Shown here: piece after piece, positions 1 through 6,484 of the stretch
How the letters are laid out: each line of letters begins with the position of its first letter
How positions within the stretch are numbered: the stretch's first letter is position 1
Assembly: GCF_009766005.1 (NCBI RefSeq)
Contig: NZ_LMUK01000060.1
Span: 565,011-629,010, forward strand
Reading direction: 5' to 3'
DNA: 64,000 nucleotides
Origin: Bradyrhizobium sp. S69
Lineage (GTDB): Bacteria; Pseudomonadota; Alphaproteobacteria; Rhizobiales; Xanthobacteraceae
Notes under the pieces: generated by a model
The model's input: the letters and a program-made list of their open reading frames with translations, nothing else
The model's database searches: none
Told to the model about the DNA's origin: nothing
Position numbers and translations under genes: made by a program

Positions 1-2
1 TC

Positions 3-347
3 AATTTGACTCGCGACAACAACGGCGATGAACGCCCGGCACGAAAAAATGCTGCGAAAGAACGCCGCGCCAAGACTGCGCCGCGACAGCAATATCAAAT
101 GCTCGTCGCGTTGTATGGCGAGCCGCAGGATGCGATCGACGCGCCGATCCAAGAACCGATCCACGACGGACACCGTTGCTCGTTGCTCGAACTAAGCGAG
201 GAACGTTGCCGTTGGCCGATCAACACCCCCGGTACCGAGGACTTCTGTTTCTGCGGCAACACGCCGATCAAAAGCCTGCCCTATTGTGCCGGCCACAGCC
301 GGCTCGCCTACCGGCCGAACTCCCAGCACCGCGTCGCCCGGAAATAG
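3..347 (+). CDS. GcrA-like cell-cycle regulator, C-terminal part (5' end may lie outside window)
   Basis: The C-terminal half reads as a GcrA-family tail: CRWPINTPGTEDFCFCGN followed by YCAGHSRLAYRP, with Cys and His residues spaced as in the conserved GcrA C-terminal region. GcrA is a sigma70-associated regulator of cell-cycle genes that senses promoter methylation in alphaproteobacteria. The usual N-terminal helix-turn-helix (around residues 1-45 in GcrA) is not visible. The frame is open to the left edge and the only local start is a TTG at 6, so the gene is either cut by the window edge or is a short GcrA-like paralogue with a basic, unrelated N-terminus. The stop is the TAG ending at 347. 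Family assignment is by eye. Confidence 0.6.
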   Translation, partial: NLTRDNNGDERPARKNAAKERRAKTAPRQQYQMLVALYGEPQDAIDAPIQEPIHDGHRCSLLELSEERCRWPINTPGTEDFCFCGNTPIKSLPYCAGHSRLAYRPNSQHRVARK

Positions 348-393
348 GACGCCCGGTACGATCGGGATGGGTTCGATCCCAAATACCGACAGT

Positions 394-1362
394 TCATCCC
401 ACCCGCCAATCGACCTCGGCGGCAAAGCTTTCGAAGAACTCCGCGTCATAAGCGCGTTCGGGGGCTTGCCGCACGCGCTCGTCGAGCTTGTGGGCGTCGT
501 CGCCGACCAAAATGCGCCAGCGCTCGGCCTTGACGCCATCAAGAATGACCTTGGCTGCGGCCGCCGCCGTCATCGGGGCTTCGTCGCGAAACGTTCGGGC
601 GCGGTCGAGCGCCATATTCTGAATATCGTCGTCCGACATCGCGGCGATATCGATGCCCCTGCCCTCCAGGCGCTGACGGGCCGCGACGATTTCAGCCTCG
701 TTCAGACGGTCGGATTCGCCGCCGCTCTGGATCTTGCGCGAATTGGACACGATCGAGGTTCCGATATGGCCGGGCATCACCACCGAGCATTTGATGTGCG
801 GCGCATTCAGCCTGAGGTCGGTGATCAGGGACTCGGTAAAGCCCTTCACCGCGAATTTCGCGGCGCTGTAGGCGGTGTGCGACACGCCCAATCCGATCGT
901 GGCCCAGAAGCCGTTGACGCTGGATGTATTGATGATGTGGCCTTGATCAGCCCTAAGCAGCATCGGCATGAAGGTGCGGACGCCGAGATAAACGCCGCCC
1001 CAGCAGATGTTGAAGGTCCTCTCCCACTGCTCGCGCGTATTGGTGAACAGGCTGCCGCCGCCGCCGATGCCGGCATTGTTGAACAACAGATGGATCTTGT
1101 CGGTCGATTGCTGCTCGGCGAGTTCGTCGCGAAAGCGCTGGAGCTGGCCCTCGATCGAAACGTCGGCGACATGGGTGGTGACGCGCAGGCCCTGTGGCAG
1201 CTTCTCGATCTCGCACAGCCGTTTGGTTTCCGCCATCGCCTCGGTGGAGACGTCGCACATCGCGACATTGCAGCCTTCGGCAACCAGTTGACGCACCAGC
1301 TCGCGGCCCATGCCGGTACCGCCTCCGGTGACAACCGCAATTCTTCCGGCGAAATCCTTCAT
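394..1362 (-). CDS. Short-chain dehydrogenase/reductase (SDR family)
   Basis: A 322-residue classical SDR that should use NAD(P)H to oxidise or reduce an alcohol/ketone substrate in the cytoplasm. The nucleotide-binding glycine motif TGGGTGMG lies near the N-terminus, followed by NNAG and the catalytic Ser with YSAAK (Tyr-x-x-x-Lys). At over 300 residues it is longer than the 250-residue minimum, with an extra C-terminal stretch, so the substrate cannot be named. The start at the ATG in MKDFAGR was chosen because the Rossmann fold begins directly after it and an AGGAAGG lies upstream; an upstream extension to 1419 is arginine-rich and unlikely. It stands alone, convergent with the GcrA-like gene. 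Confidence 0.88.
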   Translation of the reverse strand: MKDFAGRIAVVTGGGTGMGRELVRQLVAEGCNVAMCDVSTEAMAETKRLCEIEKLPQGLRVTTHVADVSIEGQLQRFRDELAEQQSTDKIHLLFNNAGIGGGGSLFTNTREQWERTFNICWGGVYLGVRTFMPMLLRADQGHIINTSSVNGFWATIGLGVSHTAYSAAKFAVKGFTESLITDLRLNAPHIKCSVVMPGHIGTSIVSNSRKIQSGGESDRLNEAEIVAARQRLEGRGIDIAAMSDDDIQNMALDRARTFRDEAPMTAAAAAKVILDGVKAERWRILVGDDAHKLDERVRQAPERAYDAEFFESFAAEVDWRVG

Positions 1363-1636
1363 GGGGCCGCTGACCTTCCTGCTGCGCGCGTGAGCTCGAA
1401 TTCGCTGCCCCCGCGCCAAACTGACAACATCCCATAAGTCTCAGAACCAGCGGCCTCGCAAGCCCCATTTGGCGTTCGGCGGCGCAGCATGCCAGCGGTC
1501 GTTCATTACCGCGCCTTCATGCACCGGGGATGTCCAATTTGTAACGCGGCGCGTTCGAACCGCCTGCGCCAGCAGCCGCGACTGATGTTTGTCTTCGCCA
1601 AGATTCGAAGTCGAACATCAAACAAAGGAGCGTGTC

Positions 1637-2080
1637 ATGAAATCGTTCATCACAGGAGGACTGCTGGTTGCTTCACTCGCGTTGATCGGAAACACGGCGA
1701 TGGCCGCGACACTTCCGGCCCACAAGCATGCCCCAGTAGTCAGGCACATCGTCCAGCGTCTGCCGCAAGGCCAGGCCAATGGCGACATCGGGCAATTCTT
1801 CCAGTCGATATTCGGTGGCCAGCCGATGCAATATTCCAGGCTGTCGGCGCGGGCCTCGCGCCAATCACGAGGTTCTTACGGTGGGTCAACATCCTACGAC
1901 AGTTCACCCGCGGTCGATACCAGTTCCGCGGCGACAGATTCGTCCAATGCGGAAGCCCAGGCCATGCAGTCGATGAACGATGAAAATGCCTTGAACGCGT
2001 CGACGGCGGCGGCCGAGGCGCAAAACGAGGCGGCCCAGGCAGCGGCGATTCAGACCGAGATCAACGCCAACAACCAATAG
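1637..2080 (+). CDS. Small secreted protein of unknown function
   Basis: A 147-residue protein with a clear Sec signal peptide (Met-Lys-Ser, hydrophobic core, cleavage near AMA-ATLPA around residue 23). The mature part is low in complexity: a Gln/Gly/Ser-rich middle followed by an Ala/Asn/Gln-rich tail containing AAAEAQNEAAQAAAIQ. An AAAGGAG ribosome binding site lies seven bases before the ATG. It is followed by a good intrinsic terminator at 2170-2202, so it is a single-gene transcription unit. I recognise no domain; a periplasmic or surface role is inferred only from the signal peptide. Confidence 0.75.
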   Translation: MKSFITGGLLVASLALIGNTAMAATLPAHKHAPVVRHIVQRLPQGQANGDIGQFFQSIFGGQPMQYSRLSARASRQSRGSYGGSTSYDSSPAVDTSSAATDSSNAEAQAMQSMNDENALNASTAAAEAQNEAAQAAAIQTEINANNQ

Positions 2081-2169
2081 CTGAAACCCATTAGCTGAAC
2101 CCGACGGCGCCGCGCGCTCGATTTAAGTCCGCAACCGTCGCGGCCAGCTTCCAGGTCGCACCACCAACT

Positions 2170-2202
2170 GCGCGCCAACAGCAATGTTGACGCGCTTTTT
2201 TT
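2170..2202 (+). terminator. Intrinsic terminator after the secreted-protein gene
   Basis: An 11-bp stem with one mismatch (GCGCGCCAACA pairing with TGTTGACGCGC) closes a GCAA tetraloop and is followed by seven T residues on the plus strand. Confidence 0.85.
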
Positions 2203-2329
2203 ACCGCGGATGCCGGGAACCCGGCGGGCGACAGAGCGAACGCTGCTTGACAAAGCACAGGGTCCGACCAAAGCTTGGGTACAAGAACCGGTCGAAGAAC
2301 CATATCAGGAACCGTGAGGAGGAAACGTA

Positions 2330-2638
2330 ATGGCCCATGTCGTGGTGATGTATAAAACGCCGAAGGATACAACCGCCTTCGATAAATATTATTTCGAGAC
2401 GCACGTTCCGATCGCGAAGAAAATACCGGGTCTCAGAAAATATGAAGTGAGCCAGGGGCCGGTTGGAACGCCCGCGGGGCCGTCGGGTTTTCACCTGATC
2501 GCGACGCTTTATTTCGACAACATGGCTGCGGTGCAGGCCGGTTTCGGCAGCGCTGAGGGAAAGGCCGCGGGCGCCGATGTGCAGAAATTTGCAACCGGCG
2601 GCGCTGATATGCTGCTGTTCGACAATCGCGAAGTGTGA
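2330..2638 (+). CDS. EthD-domain family protein
   Basis: A 102-residue protein with the dimeric alpha/beta-barrel pattern of the EthD family: an N-terminal strand MAHVVVMY, the YYFETHVPIAKKIPG segment (the typical H-x-P-x-A-x-x-x-P-G arrangement) and a later LIATLYFDNM strand. EthD proteins accompany oxidative degradation systems, but most small stand-alone members have no proven reaction. GAGGAGG lies seven bases before the ATG. It ends about 50 bp before a strong bidirectional hairpin at 2686-2708 and has no operon partner. Confidence 0.85.
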   Translation: MAHVVVMYKTPKDTTAFDKYYFETHVPIAKKIPGLRKYEVSQGPVGTPAGPSGFHLIATLYFDNMAAVQAGFGSAEGKAAGADVQKFATGGADMLLFDNREV

Positions 2639-2685
2639 AGCGATCGCCACCTCGCCCCCAGCGATATCCAGCCACATAAAATAAA

Positions 2686-2708
2686 GCCGGGCCTCTCAGA
2701 GGCCCGGC
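2686..2708. terminator. Bidirectional terminator hairpin between convergent genes
   Basis: A perfect 9-10 bp GC stem (GCCGGGCCTC with GAGGCCCGGC) lies between the convergent EthD-like gene and the minus-strand secreted-protein gene. On the minus strand the hairpin is followed by TTTATTTTATG, so it should work best for the minus-strand gene. Confidence 0.8.
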
Positions 2709-2731
2709 GATTTCGTATTGCCGTTTGTTGT

Positions 2732-3055
2732 CTAGTTGGAAGTGGTGCCGGCCTTGGGCTGCTTTGCCGCCGTGGTTTTCGCAGCCGGCTTTGCGGCGTC
2801 TTTTGCCACGGGCTTGGGTGCGCCAGCGCCGCGGGCGCTGCCCCAGGGATCGGTGGGAGCGGCGTCGGGAATGTTGCCAAGCGAATTCTTGTAGGCTCTC
2901 TCGGCTGCCTTGTCCGCCCGGATTTCGGTCTGGGACTTTTCCTTGTCCGGCTCGCCATACCTTTGAATGTGATCATCCTGGGCATAGGCAGCTTGGGCGT
3001 AGGCAGCGCCACCGGCCAGTAACGCGAGGACCACAGTCGCGCGTAAAACCTTCAT
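2732..3055 (-). CDS. Small secreted Lys/Ala/Pro-rich protein
   Basis: A 107-residue protein with a Sec signal peptide (VLRATVVLALLAGGAAYAQAAYA, cleavage near residue 25). The mature segment has one charged region around YGEPDKEKSQTEIRADKAAERAYKNSLGNIP, then a low-complexity tail of Lys-Pro-Ala repeats (PKPVAKDAAKPAAKTTAAK). GGGAG precedes the ATG. The Ala/Pro/Lys tail resembles disordered linkers that contact peptidoglycan or DNA, but no function is known to me. The terminator at 2686-2708 ends it. Confidence 0.75.
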   Translation of the reverse strand: MKVLRATVVLALLAGGAAYAQAAYAQDDHIQRYGEPDKEKSQTEIRADKAAERAYKNSLGNIPDAAPTDPWGSARGAGAPKPVAKDAAKPAAKTTAAKQPKAGTTSN

Positions 3056-3146
3056 GCGTTTACTCCCTCAACCTCTTCCGCAGAACCGCATGCCAGAATC
3101 AACGGGAAAATGGTCATAATTGCAGCAAAGGAAATCAAAGGTTCAG

Positions 3147-3191
3147 TTGGTCGGAGCGAGAGGATTTGAACCTCCGACCCCTAGTCTCCCA
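3147..3191. repeat. Attachment-site-like copy of the tRNA-Pro 3' half
   Basis: These 45 bases are identical to 5088-5132, which covers the 3' half of tRNA-Pro(GGG) from the anticodon loop through the encoded CCA. Identity stops abruptly at 3191/5132, inside the anticodon loop. A duplicated tRNA 3' half at the far end of a small low-GC block is the classic outcome of integration by a tyrosine recombinase. This copy lacks the 5' half and cannot be a functional tRNA. Confidence 0.9.
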
Positions 3192-3502
3192 AGCATCCGG
3201 TCGTAACCCGAATAACCCTTTCCGTGCAAGCTTTAACCGGCTTTCCGCGACTTGTTCCGGTGGTTCTTGCTTCGATTTTTGAGCAATGCCTGCCCCGGCG
3301 GGCCTCCACCGACGAACGGATATTGCACACAGTAGTTGTCGAGCAATTCGTGGCGGAACCTGACGGCGAGCCGGCGCCGCGAACGGCTGGATCGACCCGG
3401 CCGGTTGCGATGACGATGACGCATGCGGGAATCATGAAGGTGAGGCAGTACTGCTTCGATATTCCGTAATGTCGAGAACATCACCGTTAGCGCGCAACGC
3501 GT
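3192..3502. other. Non-coding left part of the island
   Basis: I see no convincing gene in these 311 bases. Several open frames of 80-85 codons overlap on both strands, but none has a ribosome binding site with a recognisable protein. This is where an integrase remnant would be expected and none is legible. Confidence 0.5.
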
Positions 3503-4018
3503 TCAGGCGGAGCGGGGAGGAAAAAGAAGAAGGGCAAGAAAAGCGAGCTTACGCTTAGGAGATGCCTTTTCGAAACGCATCAGCGCGGCGCGCGCCGTTT
3601 TTATAGCCAAATCGGCATCAATGCGTCTCATTCGCTGCATCGGATTATAGTCAGCAGCATGTCGCTTCTCTTGTAGTTCGACGACTGTGCTCGCGAGAGC
3701 CTGGATGTTGGGACCAAATCCGTTTGACGGCGCATATGGCTGGTATCTTGCGGGCAGATTCTGTTTCTTGATTTCTTCGCACAAGTTCCGCAGGCCTCGA
3801 TGATCTACGGAGCGATAGACCAAGCTGTACTGGCTGGTATCGCGTTTAGTTACGCCAATAAATTGATCGGCTCCTGCGGCAAGCATTGCGTGAAAAAGAC
3901 CGTAGTAGGCTGTCGAGATCGCACGCCTTATGTTGACCTGCCTCGGCGGCCCCGCAGCTAACGGCTTGATCAATTCCTCGGCCTGTTCGAACAAGTGTTC
4001 AGGGTTAAGAATCGCCAC
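3503..4018 (-). CDS. HEPN-domain protein, candidate toxin or RNA-binding partner
   Basis: A 171-residue all-helical protein. Residues 30-43 (IRRAISTAYYGLFH) and 119-124 (RHAADY) match the two signature helices of HEPN proteins, where an R..x..DY or Rx4-6H motif forms the nucleotide- or RNA-handling site. HEPN proteins act as toxins in toxin-antitoxin pairs, in abortive infection and in CRISPR effectors. The GTG start at 4018 was chosen because it overlaps the upstream gene by 14 bases and sits behind GAAGGGGAG. The C-terminus ends in a hydrophobic stretch (LAFLALLLF). It lies inside the tRNA-Pro island. The HEPN call is by motif; toxicity is inference. Confidence 0.65.
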   Translation of the reverse strand: MAILNPEHLFEQAEELIKPLAAGPPRQVNIRRAISTAYYGLFHAMLAAGADQFIGVTKRDTSQYSLVYRSVDHRGLRNLCEEIKKQNLPARYQPYAPSNGFGPNIQALASTVVELQEKRHAADYNPMQRMRRIDADLAIKTARAALMRFEKASPKRKLAFLALLLFPPRSA

Positions 4019-4298
4019 CGTCGTCCGTCTCCCCTTCCGTTGCGTATTCCACGAGGGGAAACCTGTCCTCTCCCGCTGCCTGAAGCTTGTTCTGAATTCC
4101 AATAAGCGTATCGAGGGTCGCGTCGCCCTTAATCTCACTTTGTCCATTGGGGCTGAGAACGATCGTTATGCGCAAAGCGTCGTGTCCCTCGGAATCGACG
4201 AAGGACGAGCTTTTAACGTGCGAGATGGCCGCCGAACTGCTCAGATTTGCCGTTGCGACCTGTAGCGCGATGTCTCGAATTTTGGTTTCATCTAGCAT
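4005..4298 (-). CDS. Small partner protein overlapping the HEPN gene
   Basis: A 97-residue protein starting at the ATG of MLDETKIRDIALQV (an in-frame TTG six bases earlier is possible; neither has a strong ribosome binding site). The pattern is an N-terminal helix, a beta-strand region with ALRITIVLSP, and a helical TLDTLIGIQNKLQAAGEDRFPLVEYA segment with a very acidic tail. I do not recognise the family. It does not show the GSxxRG motif of MNT nucleotidyltransferases, the usual HEPN partner. The 14-base overlap with the HEPN gene implies translational coupling, which fits an antidote or sensor role, but that is inference. Confidence 0.55.
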   Translation of the reverse strand: MLDETKIRDIALQVATANLSSSAAISHVKSSSFVDSEGHDALRITIVLSPNGQSEIKGDATLDTLIGIQNKLQAAGEDRFPLVEYATEGETDDGGDS

Positions 4299-4536
4299 TG
4301 CCAATTGTATGCGTAAAATCGTTAGAAAAGCCAGTGTTGCCAGACAAGTCTACGCGCCCGCCGTTGCCGGGATCGCAGCGCCCGCAAACACGGCGTTCGG
4401 GATAGCGGCGGCTTAAGACGGATATAGCCCATTGAAGCACTCTGGCTCGACACCGACAAGCCGCCACCGATTGGGATATGAATTCGGGTTCGCCACAATG
4501 AAAGAGGCCGACAACTGAGGCGACCTTCGTGTGTAA
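4299..4536. other. Intergenic region inside the island
   Basis: About 240 bases between the HEPN module and the orphan gene. It presumably contains the HEPN operon promoter (minus strand). I cannot point to confident -35/-10 boxes, terminators or repeats. Confidence 0.4.
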
Positions 4537-4848
4537 TTAGCTAGATGCGGATTTGTCAGAAGCTAGCCAACCGACCTCTTCGGCAGCGTTTGCAAGGCTT
4601 AGGGCGTTTCGCAGTTTGATGGCTTCGGGGTGCCCCATATCTGAAAATGACTTGAGGACCGCTTCGACATCCTGCCAGCGAAGATTGACGCCGAATTCGC
4701 TCCTACGCTCAGGCCCACGCCCGAAACTGCGAAACTGAATTTGCACTCTTTTGGCAGCAGGATCGACATTATCGACGTTGTAGGCTTCATCCTGCGATTT
4801 CGTTTTGTAACTTTGACCGAAACGAACCAATTCCACATCCGCCTCCAT
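4537..4848 (-). CDS. Island-encoded hypothetical protein
   Basis: A 103-residue acidic protein with no signal peptide or membrane segment. It has an N-terminal beta-rich part (VELVRFGQSYK, RVQIQFRSFGRG) and a helical C-terminal part (LRWQDVEAVLKSFSDMGHPEAIKLRNALSLANAAEE). I recognise no family. The ATG at 4848 lies inside a perfect inverted repeat (4845-4866), and the ribosome binding site is weak. It belongs to the low-GC tRNA-Pro island. It is probably a real gene because the codon pattern is coherent, but this is not certain. Confidence 0.5.
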   Translation of the reverse strand: MEADVELVRFGQSYKTKSQDEAYNVDNVDPAAKRVQIQFRSFGRGPERRSEFGVNLRWQDVEAVLKSFSDMGHPEAIKLRNALSLANAAEEVGWLASDKSASS

Positions 4849-4866
4849 CGATTGGTTAATCGATGG
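4845..4866. promoter_or_regulatory. Perfect inverted repeat across a start codon
   Basis: CCATCGAT and ATCGATGG are separated by TGGTTA. The left arm contains the start codon of the minus-strand gene ending at 4537. It could be a DNA operator for an autoregulator or an RNA hairpin that hides the start codon. Confidence 0.5.
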
Positions 4867-5052
4867 TAAATGGGGCGCCTAAGTTCCCGTTCAAGGCGAA
4901 TCAGGAACTCTCGGATTCAAACTAGGACACTGAGGGTCAAACACGGACAGTACCCAACCGGCCGCCCGAGCCAACCCAGAACGCTCCGGCGGTTTCTGTC
5001 GCCGGTGATTTTTTAGGTTTTGTTGACTGTCCGTTCCTTCGGCCACCGGAGC

Positions 5053-5085
5053 CGAAAAATACAAAGCCCCGCATTAACGGAGCTT
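5053..5085 (-). terminator. Intrinsic terminator of tRNA-Pro
   Basis: On the minus strand, AAGCTCCG and CGGGGCTT (one mismatch) enclose a 6-base loop and are followed by TGTATTTTT, just downstream of the encoded CCA. Confidence 0.75.
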
Positions 5086-5087
5086 TT

Positions 5088-5132
5088 TTGGTCGGAGCGA
5101 GAGGATTTGAACCTCCGACCCCTAGTCTCCCA
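5088..5132. repeat. Attachment-site-like repeat inside intact tRNA-Pro
   Basis: This is the second copy of the perfect 45-bp direct repeat. It runs from the two bases outside the CCA to the middle of the anticodon loop, a crossover position widely used by tRNA-targeting integrases. Confidence 0.9.
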
Positions 5133-5166
5133 GACTAGTGCGCTAACCGGGCTGCGCCACGCTCCG
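5089..5166 (-). tRNA. tRNA-Pro (anticodon GGG)
   Basis: The minus strand folds as a complete tRNA: acceptor CGGAGCG/CGCTCCG, anticodon stem CTAGT/ACTAG with loop CTGGGAG (anticodon GGG at plus-strand 5129-5131), and a T-loop GTTCAAATC. The 3' CCA is encoded in the genome. It decodes CCC/CCU. Its 3' half is duplicated at 3147-3191, marking it as the attachment site of the adjacent island. Confidence 0.96.
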
Positions 5167-5300
5167 ATGCTGTTCCCTTAGCTTCGATCAGGCCCGGGCG
5201 CAAGAACCGCGGTGGTCATATCGCGCCTTCACGAAAATCCCGGTTCCATGGGGCCAGCAGGCGGCAGATCAGGCCCAACGGCCATCGAGCGCCGGAAAGT

Positions 5301-5909
5301 TCAGCCCTCCTGCAACGCTTGATCGAGCAACTGCCGGCAGGCGATCAGATCGTCCAGGGCCACCTTGAGCTTGTCGATGTCGAGTTTGCGCGCGGCCGCG
5401 CCATTCTCGGCCCTGACCGCTGCCACGGGCCGTGCCGGCGACAGAACCGCCGGATCGGGCCGCCGCACCGCCGGCGCGAATTCCGGCGCACGGCGCACGT
5501 CCGCGGGCGCCTCGGTGATCTCGTCGTCCTCGATATCCTCCGTTTCGCTGGCGTCGATCTCGGGCTCGCTCTCCTGATGGTCCGAATGCCCGCGCAATGC
5601 GGGCTCGTCGATTGGCGCAAAGGACGGGGTTGAGGACGATCCGTCGACCAGTCCCTGAACCGACTTGATGCCGTGCTCCTTGAGAATGCGCTGCACCCCT
5701 CGAATGGTGTAGCCCTCGCCGTAGAGCAGTCGGCGGATCCCCTTGAGCAGGTCGACGTCGTCCGGGCGGTAGTAGCGCCGGCCGCCGCTTCGCTTCATCG
5801 GCTTGATCTGGGTGAACCGCGTCTCCCAGAACCTCAGGACGTGCTGGGGGATGTCGAGATCGTCGGCGACCTCGCTGATGGTTCGGAACGCATCCGGCGC
5901 CTTGTCCAA
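5301..5909 (-). CDS. MerR-family transcriptional regulator
   Basis: A 202-residue regulator. The winged-helix part is at residues 6-80 (FRTISEVADDLDIPQHVLRFWETRF, then the wing and RRYYRPDDVDLLKGIRRLLYGEGYTIRGVQRIL). It is followed by an acidic, Pro-rich linker and a short C-terminal helix (LDIDKLKVALDDLIACRQLLDQAL). There is no metal-binding Cys pair, so the ligand is unknown. The TTG start at 5909 is preferred because GGAGCGGG precedes it and the family begins MDKAPDAFRTISEVA; the ATG at 5978 would add residues encoded by tandem repeats. It directly follows ihfA on the same strand, an arrangement I recall from other Rhizobiales. Confidence 0.88.
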   Translation of the reverse strand: MDKAPDAFRTISEVADDLDIPQHVLRFWETRFTQIKPMKRSGGRRYYRPDDVDLLKGIRRLLYGEGYTIRGVQRILKEHGIKSVQGLVDGSSSTPSFAPIDEPALRGHSDHQESEPEIDASETEDIEDDEITEAPADVRRAPEFAPAVRRPDPAVLSPARPVAAVRAENGAAARKLDIDKLKVALDDLIACRQLLDQALQEG

Positions 5910-5928
5910 ATGCCCGCTCCTGTTCGAG

Positions 5929-5990
5929 AGACTGTTGTATCCAAGAGACTGTTGGATCCAAGAGACTGTTGGATCCAAGAAATTGTTGGA
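5929..5990. repeat. 17-bp iterons carrying a TTGGATCCAA palindrome
   Basis: Three head-to-tail copies of a 17-bp unit, AGACTGTTGGATCCAAG (5929-5945 with a G-to-T change, 5946-5962, 5963-5979), plus a degenerate fourth at 5980-5990. Each unit contains the 10-bp palindrome TTGGATCCAA (TTGTATCCAA in the first). The array lies in the 119 bases between ihfA and the regulator start, so it may be an operator array for the MerR protein. Confidence 0.85.
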
Positions 5991-6028
5991 CCTTTGCTCG
6001 ATCAGCCGATCTTCGACCGGCTGCTCTT

Positions 6029-6352
6029 CTAATCGGCCTTGATGTCGCCGGTACCGTTGCCGTTGATCCGTTGCTTGAGGATCGCCGACGGCTTGAACAC
6101 CATCACCCGCCGCGGTGAAATCGGCACCTCGGTTCCGGTCTTCGGATTACGTCCGATGCGCTGACCCTTCTTGCGCACCATGAACGATCCGAACGACGAC
6201 AGCTTCACGGTCTCGCCTTTCTCAAGGCAGTCAGTGATCTCTTTCAAGACCAGTTCGACAAACGCAGACGACTCCGTGCGCGACAAGCCCACCTTCTGGT
6301 AGACCGCCTCACATAGATCGACGCGTGTTACAGTTTTCCCGGATCCGGTCAT
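6029..6352 (-). CDS. ihfA: Integration host factor subunit alpha
   Basis: A 107-residue member of the HU/IHF family. The N-terminal helices (TVTRVDLCEAVYQKVGLSRTES) and the beta-arm segment GQRIGRNPKTGTEVPISPRRVMVF contain the conserved RNPKTG proline-containing arm that inserts into the minor groove and bends DNA. IHF works as an alpha-beta heterodimer in recombination, replication and transcription. The ATG of MTGSGKTVTR is chosen over an upstream GTG because the family starts there. It sits between fabH and the MerR-type gene on the same strand, the usual Rhizobiales order. Confidence 0.95.
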   Translation of the reverse strand: MTGSGKTVTRVDLCEAVYQKVGLSRTESSAFVELVLKEITDCLEKGETVKLSSFGSFMVRKKGQRIGRNPKTGTEVPISPRRVMVFKPSAILKQRINGNGTGDIKAD

Positions 6353-6484
6353 CGCCTTGCCCCGCACTCTCGGCGAACAATTTATAGCTTAAAATTATGA
6401 GCTTAACGCACGATGGTCAACAGCGCTCATCAATGCAATGGCATGAAGACGCCTGCAAAGTGGTGGTAATCTTTAATCCCGCGC

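Larger units (their letters stand above)
3147..5132. mobile_element. Small tRNA-Pro genomic island (remnant) carrying a HEPN module
   Basis: The segment between the two 45-bp direct repeats (3147-3191 and 5088-5132) is 1.9 kb. It has visibly lower GC and weaker codon bias than the flanks and holds three genes without clear housekeeping homologues (a HEPN-domain gene, its overlapping partner and an orphan gene). No integrase, excisionase or relaxase is readable, so this is either a decayed element or a satellite cargo mobilised in trans. The intact tRNA at 5089-5166 is the restored target. Confidence 0.75.
3147..5166. other. Island target site layout
   Basis: Intact tRNA-Pro plus a 45-bp 3' fragment duplicate 1.94 kb away (3147-3191 and 5088-5132) define the element limits. 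Listed to mark the full integration footprint including the tRNA 5' half. Confidence 0.7.

Noticed and set aside
3147..3191. A second tRNA-Pro gene at the left end of the island
   Set aside because: Only the 3' half is present; acceptor 5' strand and D-arm are absent, so it cannot fold as a tRNA.
3224..3469. Plus- and minus-strand frames of about 80 codons in the left island arm
   Set aside because: Several overlap each other, none has a start signal, and no integrase-like motif is readable.
4900..4990. Possible transposon end (GGGTCAAACACGGACAG)
   Set aside because: No matching inverted copy or transposase frame was found nearby, so there is no support for an insertion sequence.
5929..5990. 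CRISPR array
   Set aside because: The 17-bp units are directly adjacent without spacers, and no cas genes are visible.
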